From positions 1 to 29,565 of the forward strand of contig CAJVPP010000575.1 in the NCBI GenBank assembly GCA_910592005.1: a DNA stretch of 29,565 nt, written 5' to 3'. The first letter of the stretch is position 1. Each line of letters starts with the position of its first letter. The notes below the pieces were generated by a model that was not told the origin of the DNA, searched no databases, and saw only the letters and a list, made by a program, of their open reading frames with translations. Source of the stretch: Funneliformis mosseae. Taxonomy: Eukaryota; Glomeromycota; Glomeromycetes; Glomerales; Glomeraceae. Both the position numbers and the translations under genes were made by a program. Of the stretch, positions 1-9,103 are shown piece by piece.

Positions 1-869
1 AAATTCGCCAGGATATCCTTCAAGATTTGGGCTTTAAAACAAGTACAAGATCATGTTTCTAGCATTTGTGGTTGATGGGTTATAGCCGTTCAAAGGTAAC
101 CAATCACACTTGCATTTCTTTTGGTAGCCACTGTATGTTTGATATACAAAACCTAAAAAAATGACGCAAATTAAAACCTTGACATAGCAAAAAATGAAAT
201 ATTTTATGCAATTTTGGCCCCTGACATTGGTCAAAAAATTGTCATTTTAACACATTCTCAAATCATGACTATAGTGAAATTTTTGGTATTTGTGACGCAA
301 ATTTAAAAAATTTTTCCTATGACCTATCTTATAAGTTTTCAGGGTCCTGTTCTCGCTAAATCCAACTAGTATGTGATTGTTGAAACTGAGAAAAGGTTGA
401 TTCATCAGTCCAAAGAACCTTTTTTCAATCTTGTACAGTCCAGTATGCATGCTCTTGTGTCATGCAAGTCGCTTCACCATGTTTTCAGGTGAAATGAATA
501 GTTTTCGCCTAGCTGCACAATTATTTAATCCAATAATATGAAGTGTTCAACAAATGGTAGGGGTAGAAGCATCCTGCCCTAACTTCTTTTTCTAAAGAGT
601 TTGCACTTCACAGGTACATTTGCGGTGATTTTTTTTCTTTGTAACCAATCGTTTAAGTTAGTTATGATTTGGAATTATGAAAAGGTGCAGTCGCTCAGAA
701 CGTGGCTTTGTATCAGTAGACCTAATGGCTTTATACCTTTTATATAAGCTGAAATTGCAGAGGGTTCACATCCTACAGTTTCTGCAATTTTTCTGCATGA
801 ATGGCCAAATTGATGTCCATAAAGAATAGCGTCTTTTTGGGACTCAATAAGATCTTTTCCTTTATCCAT
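1..869 (-). pseudogene. Tc1-like transposase relic (N-terminal HTH and second catalytic Asp block)
   Basis: The frame opens at 869 with MDKGKDLIESQKDAILYGHQ, followed by GHSCRKIAETVGCEPSAIS, the helix-turn-helix pattern of Tc1 transposases that binds the terminal repeats. About 65 residues in, the frame fails. Around 375-425 (minus) the frame giving KVLWTDESTFSQFQQSHTSW appears, the conserved block holding the second catalytic Asp (W-[ST]-D-E-S). It is followed by a TAG where tryptophan is expected and then REQDPENL. The third acidic block lies beyond or near the window edge: CDWLPLNGYNPS at about 60-110 may correspond to the DWP-x-x-SPDLNP stretch. Several frameshifts and stops make it non-functional. 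It could be mobilised only in trans. Confidence 0.75.
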
Positions 870-1168
870 TTTTTAAGGTAAGGTTAAAAAATTTTTTGTT
901 TTTTTTTAGTTTATTTATTCTTTTTAATTAGTGTGAGAAAATTCACACGGTCGTCTCAAATTATGAGTGCATAAAATAAATCATGTGGAGTTTATGATTT
1001 TTGCGAAGTTTGCGATATTTATATTTATGATGTTGGTGATATATTTAGATGAAAATGGTAGCCCGATCAAATAATAAATAGCTTAATACAAAGTTTAATT
1101 TACTATTCTAGAAACAATATTTATTATTTGATGATCATTTGCTTACTTAATAAAATATTATTAAAATT

Positions 1169-1209
1169 CATACAAAAAAGTGTGTGTAAACTTTTGGAAA
1201 CCTTCTGTA
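1169..1209 (-). repeat. Terminal inverted repeat of the Tc1-like element
   Basis: Read inward on the minus strand it begins TACAGAAGGTTTCCAAAAG and continues TTTACACACAC. The first 19 bases differ at one position from the left end of the element at 14606, which shows that the two belong to one family. Confidence 0.7.
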
Positions 1210-3059
1210 ATAAAAATCTTTTACTGTCAATTTGCAAGAAATATATATCCCTCTTTTTATAATTAAAATAATAATAGATATTACTTAATATCATATTAAT
1301 ATAGATGTTTACTATATCTTTGATAAAATATAATGTTTAATTACGTAATTAGAATTATATAAAGTAGCAAATTTTAAACTAGTATTTTATAATATGATTG
1401 ATAAAAAACTAATTTAAATTAAATAAATAATTCTTCTGAATAAAAATTCTAAATATAAAAAAATTAAATATTATTTTATTATTTTCTCATATTTAATTTT
1501 TTACTTTTTTAAATATAATATTATGAATTCTATAAATATAATAATTAATAGATCTATACTAAGATTAAAATCTTTCACTATCTATTTTAAAAAATTATGT
1601 TGATTTATAAGTTTATTTATAATAACTTTATGAAATTTTTATATTTAATCTCACAAAAATCTTTGACGCATATATTTTGCATTTTGATATTTCATAATGA
1701 TATTTTATCACGTTCAAGTAAGTTATCAGATATTTTTTAGCCTTAAATTTGATAAAAAACTAAAATATGATTCATCAAATATAAATAAATATCAAAAATT
1801 TACAAATATTTATTTATATAGTATTATGATAAAAGCAAATAATTATATTATAAATTATATTATTATTTATTATAAAATTATAGAATAGTAAAATAGTATT
1901 AAAAAAAGAATATGAAAAAATTGATGATATAATTCAGAATTTTATAACTACACTAATTAATCTATATAATTTATAGTCAATGAGATATAAACGTTTTATA
2001 TCTATTGATTTCTACAATTTAGTCAATTAAAATTGTATAAATTTTAATGAATTTTAAAATTCTTTGATCCTTTATAGATAAGTAATTACAGAATATAATT
2101 ATTGTATAAATTGTAAAGAAAATTCGTCATTGATCAGCGGTAAAGTTTGAGAAATCTTATTGTAATCTATTTTTTTTTAGAAATTTAGCCTAAATCAGCC
2201 AAAATCCGAAATAGTTTTATCTTTTTGATATTTTTTAGATTATTTAGTGTTAAAATTTCCTTATTAATTTAGATTCTTTTCACAATCTATTTTATAATAC
2301 CTAAAAATAGGCAGTACATCAGATCTATTGTTGTAAAATAAATTAGATCAAAAATATAATAATTAAAATAATTTAAACTATCTTACTCTAGTTAGTTTAA
2401 TATATTATTTTTTAGATGCATTTAAATTACATTTCTTCATCCAATTGCATCTTTACAATATTAGGCTGAATCTCAGAGAACAAACTATTTGTCTATAATA
2501 TTCACTCTCATAAAGTTATGTTAATAGTTTTTGTAGTTTAAATTTTTTATATCTGTAATATAAGACAAGTATTAAAATATAACTTTATAATTTCTTTGTT
2601 ATAGAAATATCATATGAAATAAAAATCAGAATGATACAAATATTTCTTTCTTCTTGATATTCAAATATACAATTTAAATTGACTTCATTCTAAAACAACT
2701 TTAAATCATTAATTATCAGTATTAAATAATAATTAATTTAATGTAAACTTACTTTATGAGAACCTAATAATATACTAAAAATTACTATATAGCATTAATT
2801 AAATCACCTTTCTATTTAAAATACTTCCTTAAAATTTTTAGACCAAAATTTATAAAGACCCAGATGGTTTTCATAAGGTGTTTTATTTTTAATTAAAAAT
2901 AACTATAAAATTATATAAATCATATAATTAATATATTATTATAATATTTATTTATCAAATACAAAATTTTATTCAGATTTTATTATTTATTTAAATATTA
3001 GCAAAATTAATTTTATTTTAATTATTATAATCCTCTTTTTGAAATTTATTATTTTCTTT
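1210..3059. other. AT-rich intergenic stretch, no gene seen
   Basis: Very AT-rich sequence without a coding frame longer than about 60 codons; the one open frame (1697-1888, +) is low-complexity I/Y/N/K and looks like chance. A slightly less AT-rich patch at 2115-2215 (with TGATCAGCGG and TTAGCCTAAATCAGCC) looks like an old repeat edge, but I cannot assign it. Confidence 0.6.
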
Positions 3060-4290
3060 AACTACCATAAGACTATTATAATTAAAAATCATGTCATCTT
3101 TAGAATTATCAATTTTAACTGAAATGTTATAATATTTGAATGATCTATAGATCAAACTTATATCAAATTTTTCTCATGTATCTTTTATCCATAAATATAC
3201 TAAAGAATATGAAGGTTTTTTAATGTGCTCAAATAAAGTTAACTTATAAATTTTATTTATCATCTATTTTATTATAAAATTTGTGAATCTATTATATTAA
3301 ATATCCTTGTAATTTATATAATAATATATATAAAAATAAATAAAATTAATTAATAATACTTATATTAAATTTAAAGCTTTTATTAATTAATACATTAAGA
3401 AGTTGTAACTTAGATGTTAACCCACTAGAGATTACTATAATATTAGTTATTTTTTATATAATTTTTATTTAATAGAGTTAATTAAATAATCATAAAAAAA
3501 ATCTAAAACATAAAGTAAGTTGTGATTAAAGGAGTTAACAGTTCTTTTAAACTAGATATTTTTTACTTATTATATTATTTCATTTTTATTAACTCACTCT
3601 TTTACATTTACTCTTACAAATATATCATTAGAAAATATTTCTTTAGGTATATTCTTTAATTTAAAAATAACAACAGGTAGCAATTTTGATCTATCAATCA
3701 TATAATCTAAAATAACTGTAAATGTACTTTTTTTATATCTAATAGTTTTAATACTAATAGTATTAAAACTGTATTTTTCTAAAGTATATGAATTAGATAA
3801 ATCAAAAGTTACAGATGTTTCATCCATATTTTTAATAAATTATAATGAATAATTATATTATATTCTTCTATAAAGATAAAACTCAAAAAATTTGCTGTTT
3901 TTCAAGAAGTTTTCTAGTAGATATTGAGATATTATTATTCTTTGGTGATTTGAAAGATCATAATAGCTCATAAAACAATCTATCCATTTATTTGAAAATT
4001 TAAAAGAAGAAATTTTAGGATATTATCTTGATATTTATTAATTTGTGCAAGTTCTTTAACTTTTTTTACTAACATATTTTTAGTATTTAGAAGACTTTAT
4101 TCTCAATATTTCAAAATCCAATTTGCTAACTTATTTTTTAAATCTAAAAAAATAGTTGTCTACCTCTATGTAATTTTAATAAATGAAATACAGAGATTTT
4201 AAACTGATCTTTTTTTTTCTTCAAATTATAAATTTGATTTAACTATAAGTTAAAATATATAAATTCTATTTAAACTATTTAAAAAATGCA
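3060..4290 (-). pseudogene. Pogo/Tigger-type (CENP-B/jerky-like DDE) transposase relic
   Basis: The best-preserved part is 3594-3827 (minus): MDETSVTFDLSNSYTLEK, then KTIRYKKSTFTVIL, then KLLPVVIFKLKNIPKEIF, ending FVRVNVKE. This is the first catalytic Asp block of DDE_1 transposases (NMDET-P-x-x-FD, SIKTTGHEKSRFTVVLA, LPPMVIFK). Further 5' on the same strand, other frames give FSNKWIDCFMSYYDLSNHQR and later FFEFYLYRRI at about 3840-4010, and LDLKNKLANWILKY at about 4110-4160, matching the CENP-B-like DNA-binding region. Downstream, about 3060-3240 gives HIKKPSYSLVYLWIKDT, EKFDISLIYRSFKYYNIS and NSKDD, the C-terminal block. Between them is LYVLDFFYDYL, corresponding to the second Asp (LVLDSFRGHL). 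Stops and frameshifts throughout mark it as dead. Terminal repeats were not found by eye. Confidence 0.75.
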
Positions 4291-4299
4291 AAACTATTA

Positions 4300-6351
4300 A
4301 CTTTTTGCAAATTGACTAATTTTTTTTTAAGAGTAAATTTAGAACATTTAATGCTTTATTTATTCTAATAATAATTATAAAAATATAAACTATTTTAAGC
4401 AATCACTTGACTAAGAATTTTTACATAAAAAATATATACGTTTAAAGATAGTTATAGCTTAGCTTACAAAATAAAATATAAAACTTCCTTTATAAACTTC
4501 TTCTTCTCTTTATTTTTCCTAAACCCTCTTATCCTAAAAAACAGTTTTTGCTAATCTATATGGTAATGTTTTTTTGTTAAAATATTTTTTTGCCATATCT
4601 CTTAACTATTTTTTCATATTTTTCCTTTTTTTTTTGTTTATAAAATGAGTATCAGAGTATCCTAAATGATGATCAAAATCAACAAAAACTTTAGATTAAC
4701 CAATCATAAGTAATAACTTTTCCAATTATCTTTCTAAATAATTACATTCTTTTAGATCTCTAATATTATAGAGTTTACTAATCTTAGCAAAATTTTTAGT
4801 TTTTATAATTGTATGATTTAGACTTCATGCAATACCTGTAATTTAAATTGATAGACATCTTAACATGAAAGTTTGAAAGTACTGAAGAGCCTTTAACAGA
4901 ACTTAATGATATGAGTATATTTGTATTAAAAGGTTATTATAATTAGAAATTAATTAGGTAATTTAGCTAAGAACTTATTAGAGTTGTATTTTTTTATTAG
5001 TTTTTTTTTAGTTTAACAATAATTTGAGTTACTTGCTTTGTATTGAATTTAAATTTAGGATAGGAATTATTATTAGAAAAAAGAAAGGAATATAGTAATA
5101 ATCTAGTTATTATATATTAAGAAGAACTCTATTAGTGATTCTTTTTTAAGTATGATAGGATGACTGGTTGATTTGAAACTAATAAGTTTTTTAATTTACA
5201 AGAACATTTTAGACAGTTTAATTTATTTTTTTCTATTTTTGTATCTAGTTTTTAGAATTTCTATATATTAACTTACTAAATTTGAATTTTATATAATAAA
5301 TATGAATATATTATATCTTTAAAAAAAAATAATTACAAAAATATAAAATTTAGTTTATTAGATTCATTATATTAAGACCTATTAAATAGTATTATTTATT
5401 TATCTTTAAAAAATCACTAGATAATTACATTTTTTTTTGAATTTTTAATTAGAAATTATTTTAAAATTTATTATAAGGTATTAATTTTTTTAATAATATA
5501 TTTTAAAATATTTAAAATAATTAAAAATGATTAAAATTAATAAATAAAATTACTTGCAAATTTGTTAACAAAATAATTGAAGAGATAATATTATATTATT
5601 TTATTAATTTTAAAAAATTTTTAATTAAGGAAAAAATTTATTAAATAAAAACAAAAAAATTCAATTACTAGTAATAATAATTTATTAATATAAGAAAAGA
5701 AAATATAATAAATTATTTATATATTTAATATATTTAATCTAATATATAGAATATTTTAAAATTTATCATAAATATTTATAACAGAACTAATGAATATAAA
5801 AATAGATTATATAAATATATAAAAAAAGTATATTAATTTATAAAATTTATGAATTTTAAATATAATAATAATTAATAAATTTTTTTTAATAATTTTAGAT
5901 AAATTATTATATCTTTTTGTAATTAATCTTTATCTAATTCTTTATCAAAAAATTACTTAAATATTTAAAAGTATTGCAAAAAAAGTAAATTTTATATTTA
6001 TTTTTATTTTTATAATAATAATATTAATAAAAAGTCAATTGTACAGAGTTTTATTTTATATATTATATAGAAATAAAAATTATTTATTAGTATAAAAGTA
6101 TATTATTCTACAAATATCAATTTTGAAATTTTAATAAACTGGATTAGTAATATTCAAAATAATGTTAGATATTATTAATATAAATTAATAAGTTAATTTC
6201 ATAATTTATGATTATCTGTTTATATGAAATTAGATTTCAAAAAGTAAATACACTAATAATAATAATAATAATAAAAGTAAAAAATTAAAAGTAAGAATTT
6301 AATTTATAAAAGAATAGCATTGAAACTAACTATTATAACAAATTAATTAAT
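4300..6351. other. AT-rich intergenic stretch with possible old repeat relics
   Basis: Nothing assignable. At 4560-4720 the minus strand briefly gives DFDHHLGYSDTHFINKK between stops. This may be a fragment of another dead element, but I cannot name it. A (TAA)n microsatellite lies at 6254-6274. Confidence 0.5.
6254..6274. repeat. (TAA)n microsatellite
   Basis: Seven uninterrupted TAA units in otherwise AT-rich DNA. Confidence 0.9.
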
Positions 6352-6359
6352 ATTATACC

Positions 6360-6470
6360 TAAAGATGATGCTGTAATTAGTTGCAATGTAATTTTATTAT
6401 ATAATAACTAGTTACAATCCTGTAACAAATAAACATCACATAGTTGTAACTAGTTACAGCGTCATCTTTA
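6360..6470. mobile_element. 111-bp MITE with 8-bp target duplication (hAT-like)
   Basis: Terminal inverted repeats of 27 bp match at 24 positions: the left arm begins TAAAGATGATGCTGTAATTA, the right arm read inward begins TAAAGATGACGCTGTAACTA. The element is flanked by a perfect 8-bp direct repeat ATTATACC (6352-6359 and 6471-6478). An 8-bp duplication is typical of hAT and some P-like transposons. The palindrome TAACTAGTTA occurs twice inside. It has no coding capacity. It sits at the 3' tail of the Tc1-like relic. Confidence 0.85.
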
Positions 6471-6715
6471 ATTATACCTAAAAGAGTTAAGAATGTAATT
6501 AAAGTCTGAAGTGATTATATTAGATAGTAAAGATTAATAAAATTTGTTAATTTATCATAATTAATATTTTTTTAGATAATATGTAATATTGATATTTAAA
6601 TTAATAAAAAGAAAATTTTACAAAATTTATAATACTAAGTTTAGGTTTTTCTACAAAATATCTATATTATAAGCTGAATTTAGATTATTACATAAGTGTT
6701 TATTAATCTTATTTT

Positions 6716-7471
6716 TTTTTTTTTTTTTTTTTTTTTAGGTTCTAGTGATCGGTCGCCAGAATATTCTGACTCTGCGGCTTATATGTCCAATATGTCATTG
6801 TATCCAGAAACAAGCCCCTTTTGGCTACATTTAAAGCTGGTCTGAACTGCCGAAACACTAGCCTTCGCAACCGGCTATGTATTCTGAACGCCGCATGGCT
6901 AACCCTGATACGGTTAACACGAAAGATTCTGGCCAATTACTGGAAAGAGAAATCTTTATCAACCTAATTTGGAATAGCTGTCTGACACAGTTAATACGCT
7001 CAGACTATCAAAATCATTCTGAGAATTGAACTCAGGCATCTCAAACCCTAATTGACTCATAAACGCCACGGTACTTCAACTAGAAGCCACCTATAACCCA
7101 CGACTCTTGTTCAATCCAAATTATACAGCGTCTACCATTGACTCGTCATGTTCCATTATCAGTAATAACCCCCTTGCAGACGATGCGACACTTGCTCATT
7201 ACAGGCCAGCCCCCTAATACAAGTTCTGAACTCAATCAGTTCTGTATAATGTGATCACTTACATGGGTTCACCATATTTTACAAATTCGTGATCTTTAAC
7301 GCATATGGTTTGTGCGCATCCTATGAAATTCATTCACAGAATCGAACTGGTAAAACCTGCAGTAAATTAATATTGCAATCTGTACTTGGCAGGTACTGAA
7401 CTAGGATCTATTGCAGTGTAACCTACAATAGGGACTCATGCCTTGTAGCATAAGCCAGAGATGCCAATCCC
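6716..7471 (-). mobile_element. 756-bp retroposon, SINE-like, with T/A tail and 15-bp target duplication
   Basis: A block of clearly higher GC than its surroundings. On the minus strand it starts GGGATTGGCATCTCTGGC at 7471 and ends in a poly-A tail (poly-T on the plus strand, about 6716-6736). It is flanked by TATTAATCTTATTTT (6701-6715) and TATCAATCTTATTTT (7472-7486), 14 of 15 matching, the target-site duplication of a retroposed insert. At 7009-7092 (minus) a perfect T-arm is visible: CTGAG-TTCAATT-CTCAG, with an A-box-like TGGCTTCTAGTTG about 50 bases upstream. A second B-box-like AGTTCGATTCTG lies near 7340. No long coding frame is present; the 64-codon frame at 6742-6936 has no recognisable motif. 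I read it as a tRNA-related, possibly composite SINE. At 756 bp it is long for a SINE, so a 3' fragment of a LINE or a retroposed non-coding RNA are alternatives. Confidence 0.65.
7009..7092 (-). other. tRNA-like segment inside the retroposon
   Basis: A perfect 5-bp stem, 7-base-loop T-arm (CTGAG TTCAATT CTCAG) is preceded by TGGCTTCTAGTTGAAGTACC, resembling an A box and D-arm. The would-be acceptor strands pair only weakly, so this looks like a tRNA-derived promoter head or relic, not a functional tRNA gene. Confidence 0.45.
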
Positions 7472-7718
7472 TATCAATCTTATTTTATAAATTTTCAATT
7501 ATATTTAAATTAGAAGATTAGTATAGCTAATTGAATAAGATAATAAAATTATTATAAGATCATTTTTTAGCTTTTTGAAGTATATTTTAGATTATTATCT
7601 TATTAAAAAAATATATGATTTTTATTTAAATTATATTGTTTAAGTATTATTAAAAAACTACTATTTAATATTTGATAATAAAAATTAGCACTTATGATTC
7701 CTTTAATATTAACCAAAT

Positions 7719-8065
7719 AGGTCACATTCAACTTACCGACAATCATTTTACAGATAATTATTTAACTAACAATCATTTGGTCAACAGATACATTTTACTG
7801 ACACTTGGATTACTGACTATTGTTTTACTGACATAGTTATTTTATTGACATAGTTATTTTACCGATAGGTTATTTTATATTTTTATTCAGAAGTTTGGAT
7901 AAGAAAGTTTTATATTTTGTTAGTGAAATAACCTGTTAGTGAAATAACCATGTCAGTAAAATGATAATCAGTAATCTAAGTGTCAGTAAAATGTACCTGT
8001 CGGCCAAATAATTGTCAGTTAAATGATTGTCTGTAAAATGATTGTTGGTTAATTAAACCAAACCC
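7719..8065. mobile_element. 347-bp foldback MITE with perfect 8-bp target duplication
   Basis: Two long imperfect inverted arms, about 150 bp each, are made of variants of a short unit such as CATTTTACTGACA and TTATTTCACTAACA. The outer ends read AGGTCACATTCAACTTACCG on the left and, inward from the right, GGGTTTGGTTTAATTAACCA. Flanks are AACCAAAT at 7711-7718 and 8066-8073. Removing the element plus one copy restores the Tc1 frame (NLV joined to NIKG), which proves the boundaries. Non-coding and probably mobilised by an 8-bp-duplicating transposase (hAT or similar). Confidence 0.9.
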
Positions 8066-8829
8066 AACCAAATTACTAATTCTATTAGTTGTAAAACAGC
8101 TTTAAACAATTACTCTACTTCTATCAAATTTATCTGTTAGAATAATATGTTGGCCTTTTAAAATTCTATTAGTTTTTTTTAATAATATTGCTAATCATCA
8201 GAATTAAATATAAAAAATTTTATTTTCATCTGATCAAATAACTTTTTACTAATCTTTAACAATCCAATTTTTAATTTTTTAATCTATTTTAATTATTTTT
8301 TATGAATTTTTTTTAAATAAAGCTTTTTCTTTTTAGTTTTAGCAACTAATCCATTTTTTCTAAATATTCTATACATAGTTTTAGCTAAAATAACAATTTT
8401 TTCATCAACTCTAAATTTGGATTGCACTATAATAGCTGTGAAACATTTTTTAGTATGAATATAATGCAAGAGTTTTTATTCATATCTTTTACTTAAGGAT
8501 TTTAGGCAACCAGATTTAAGTTGATTATCAAAATTTTCAGTTTCATTAAATTTTTTACATATTTATACAACTGATGATTAATTAACACCTTCTTGAGCTG
8601 CAACCTCTCTAGTTGAAAATCTCATTTGATAAAGATTATAAATATAAGATCATTTTTCTATTAATATTCAAGGCATTAAAGGTAAAAAAAAATATCGGTT
8701 TATGAATTTTTTCATTATGCATAAAGCTTTTTATATATACTTTATTATAACAATTATCTTATATTTTAATGAATTTAATTTTGCGTAGCCTTTTGCTAAA
8801 AATCAGTAAAAGAAATACATCACTTAAAA

Positions 8830-9103
8830 TATAATTATGCTTTTTTATTAATTGCATGCAAAGCGAAGATCAATTAAAAATGAATCAATTTTTATCGTCG
8901 TACAATAACTAAAAATAAAAGAAATTTTGCCGGGTGATGCTTTTTTTTTTGTGAGCCACGGTAGGGTTAAGTAAGGATGCCGAAAATTTCACAACATAAG
9001 TTCGATATCACGTGATGCTTACATAAATAGTGGCTGGTTTCAAAATTTCAAAATTTTATTTTCTTCTTTTTTAATAAAACAAAATTTAGCTAACTTTATT
9101 ATA
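8830..9103 (+). promoter_or_regulatory. Upstream region of the NOT3-family gene
   Basis: A GC-richer patch directly before the start codon. It contains the palindrome ATCACGTGAT at 9007-9016 (E-box/CACGTG core), a TATA-like ACATAAATAG at 9021-9030, and a T/C-rich leader at 9054-9072. Transcription start and leader length cannot be fixed from sequence. Confidence 0.45.

Larger units (their letters stand above)
1..1209 (-). mobile_element. Tc1-like DNA transposon, truncated by the window edge
   Basis: One end of a Tc1/mariner-type element read on the minus strand. Its outer terminal repeat is at about 1160-1209 and reads inward TACAGAAGGTTTCCAAAAG. Almost the same terminus bounds the element at 14606-15217 (TACAGAAGGTATCCAAAAG). 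The transposase relic begins at 869, so roughly 300 bp of AT-rich 5' leader separates repeat and coding region. The other end lies beyond base 1, so full length and target duplication cannot be read. TA at the tip fits the TA target site of the family. The terminal repeat and the coding motifs together make the family call firm; the exact subfamily is not assignable by eye. Confidence 0.75.
6475..8676 (-). pseudogene. Tc1-like transposase relic split by two later insertions
   Basis: Read on the minus strand in three pieces: 8676-8066, 7718-7472 and 6715-about 6475. Piece one starts near ATG 8676, gives the HTH motif MRFSTREVAAQEGVN and NETENFDNQLKSGCLKSLSK, then YRIFRKNGLVAK. A TGA-interrupted VI*SDENKI (second Asp block, normally VxWSDE) and a degraded GGGSVMVWGCF block ending CFTTNRISNLV follow. 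Piece two continues NIKGIISANFYYQILN and IFF**DNNLKYTSK (normally FQQDNDPKHTSK, catalytic Asp), then SSNLNIIENL*NKI (normally SPDLNPIENLW). Piece three gives NKHLCNNLNSAYNIDIL*KN, the C-terminal block. Removing the two insertions and one copy of each duplication joins the pieces in frame. At least ten stops lie in it, mostly where Trp or Gln is expected. Non-functional. Confidence 0.85.

Noticed and set aside
1697..1888. 63-codon open frame
   Set aside because: Only I, Y, N, K, S-type codons, as expected by chance in AT-rich DNA.
6742..6936. 64-codon open frame on the minus strand within the retroposon
   Set aside because: Arg-rich with no motif, lying entirely in a GC-rich non-coding insert; best explained as a chance frame.
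7009..7092. Functional tRNA gene
   Set aside because: Only the T-arm is perfect; acceptor and anticodon stems do not form convincingly, and the segment lies inside a tailed retroposon.
7719..8065. CRISPR-like or satellite array of the TTTTACTGACA unit
   Set aside because: Units face each other in two inverted arms with an 8-bp target duplication, so this is a transposable element and not an array of spaced repeats.
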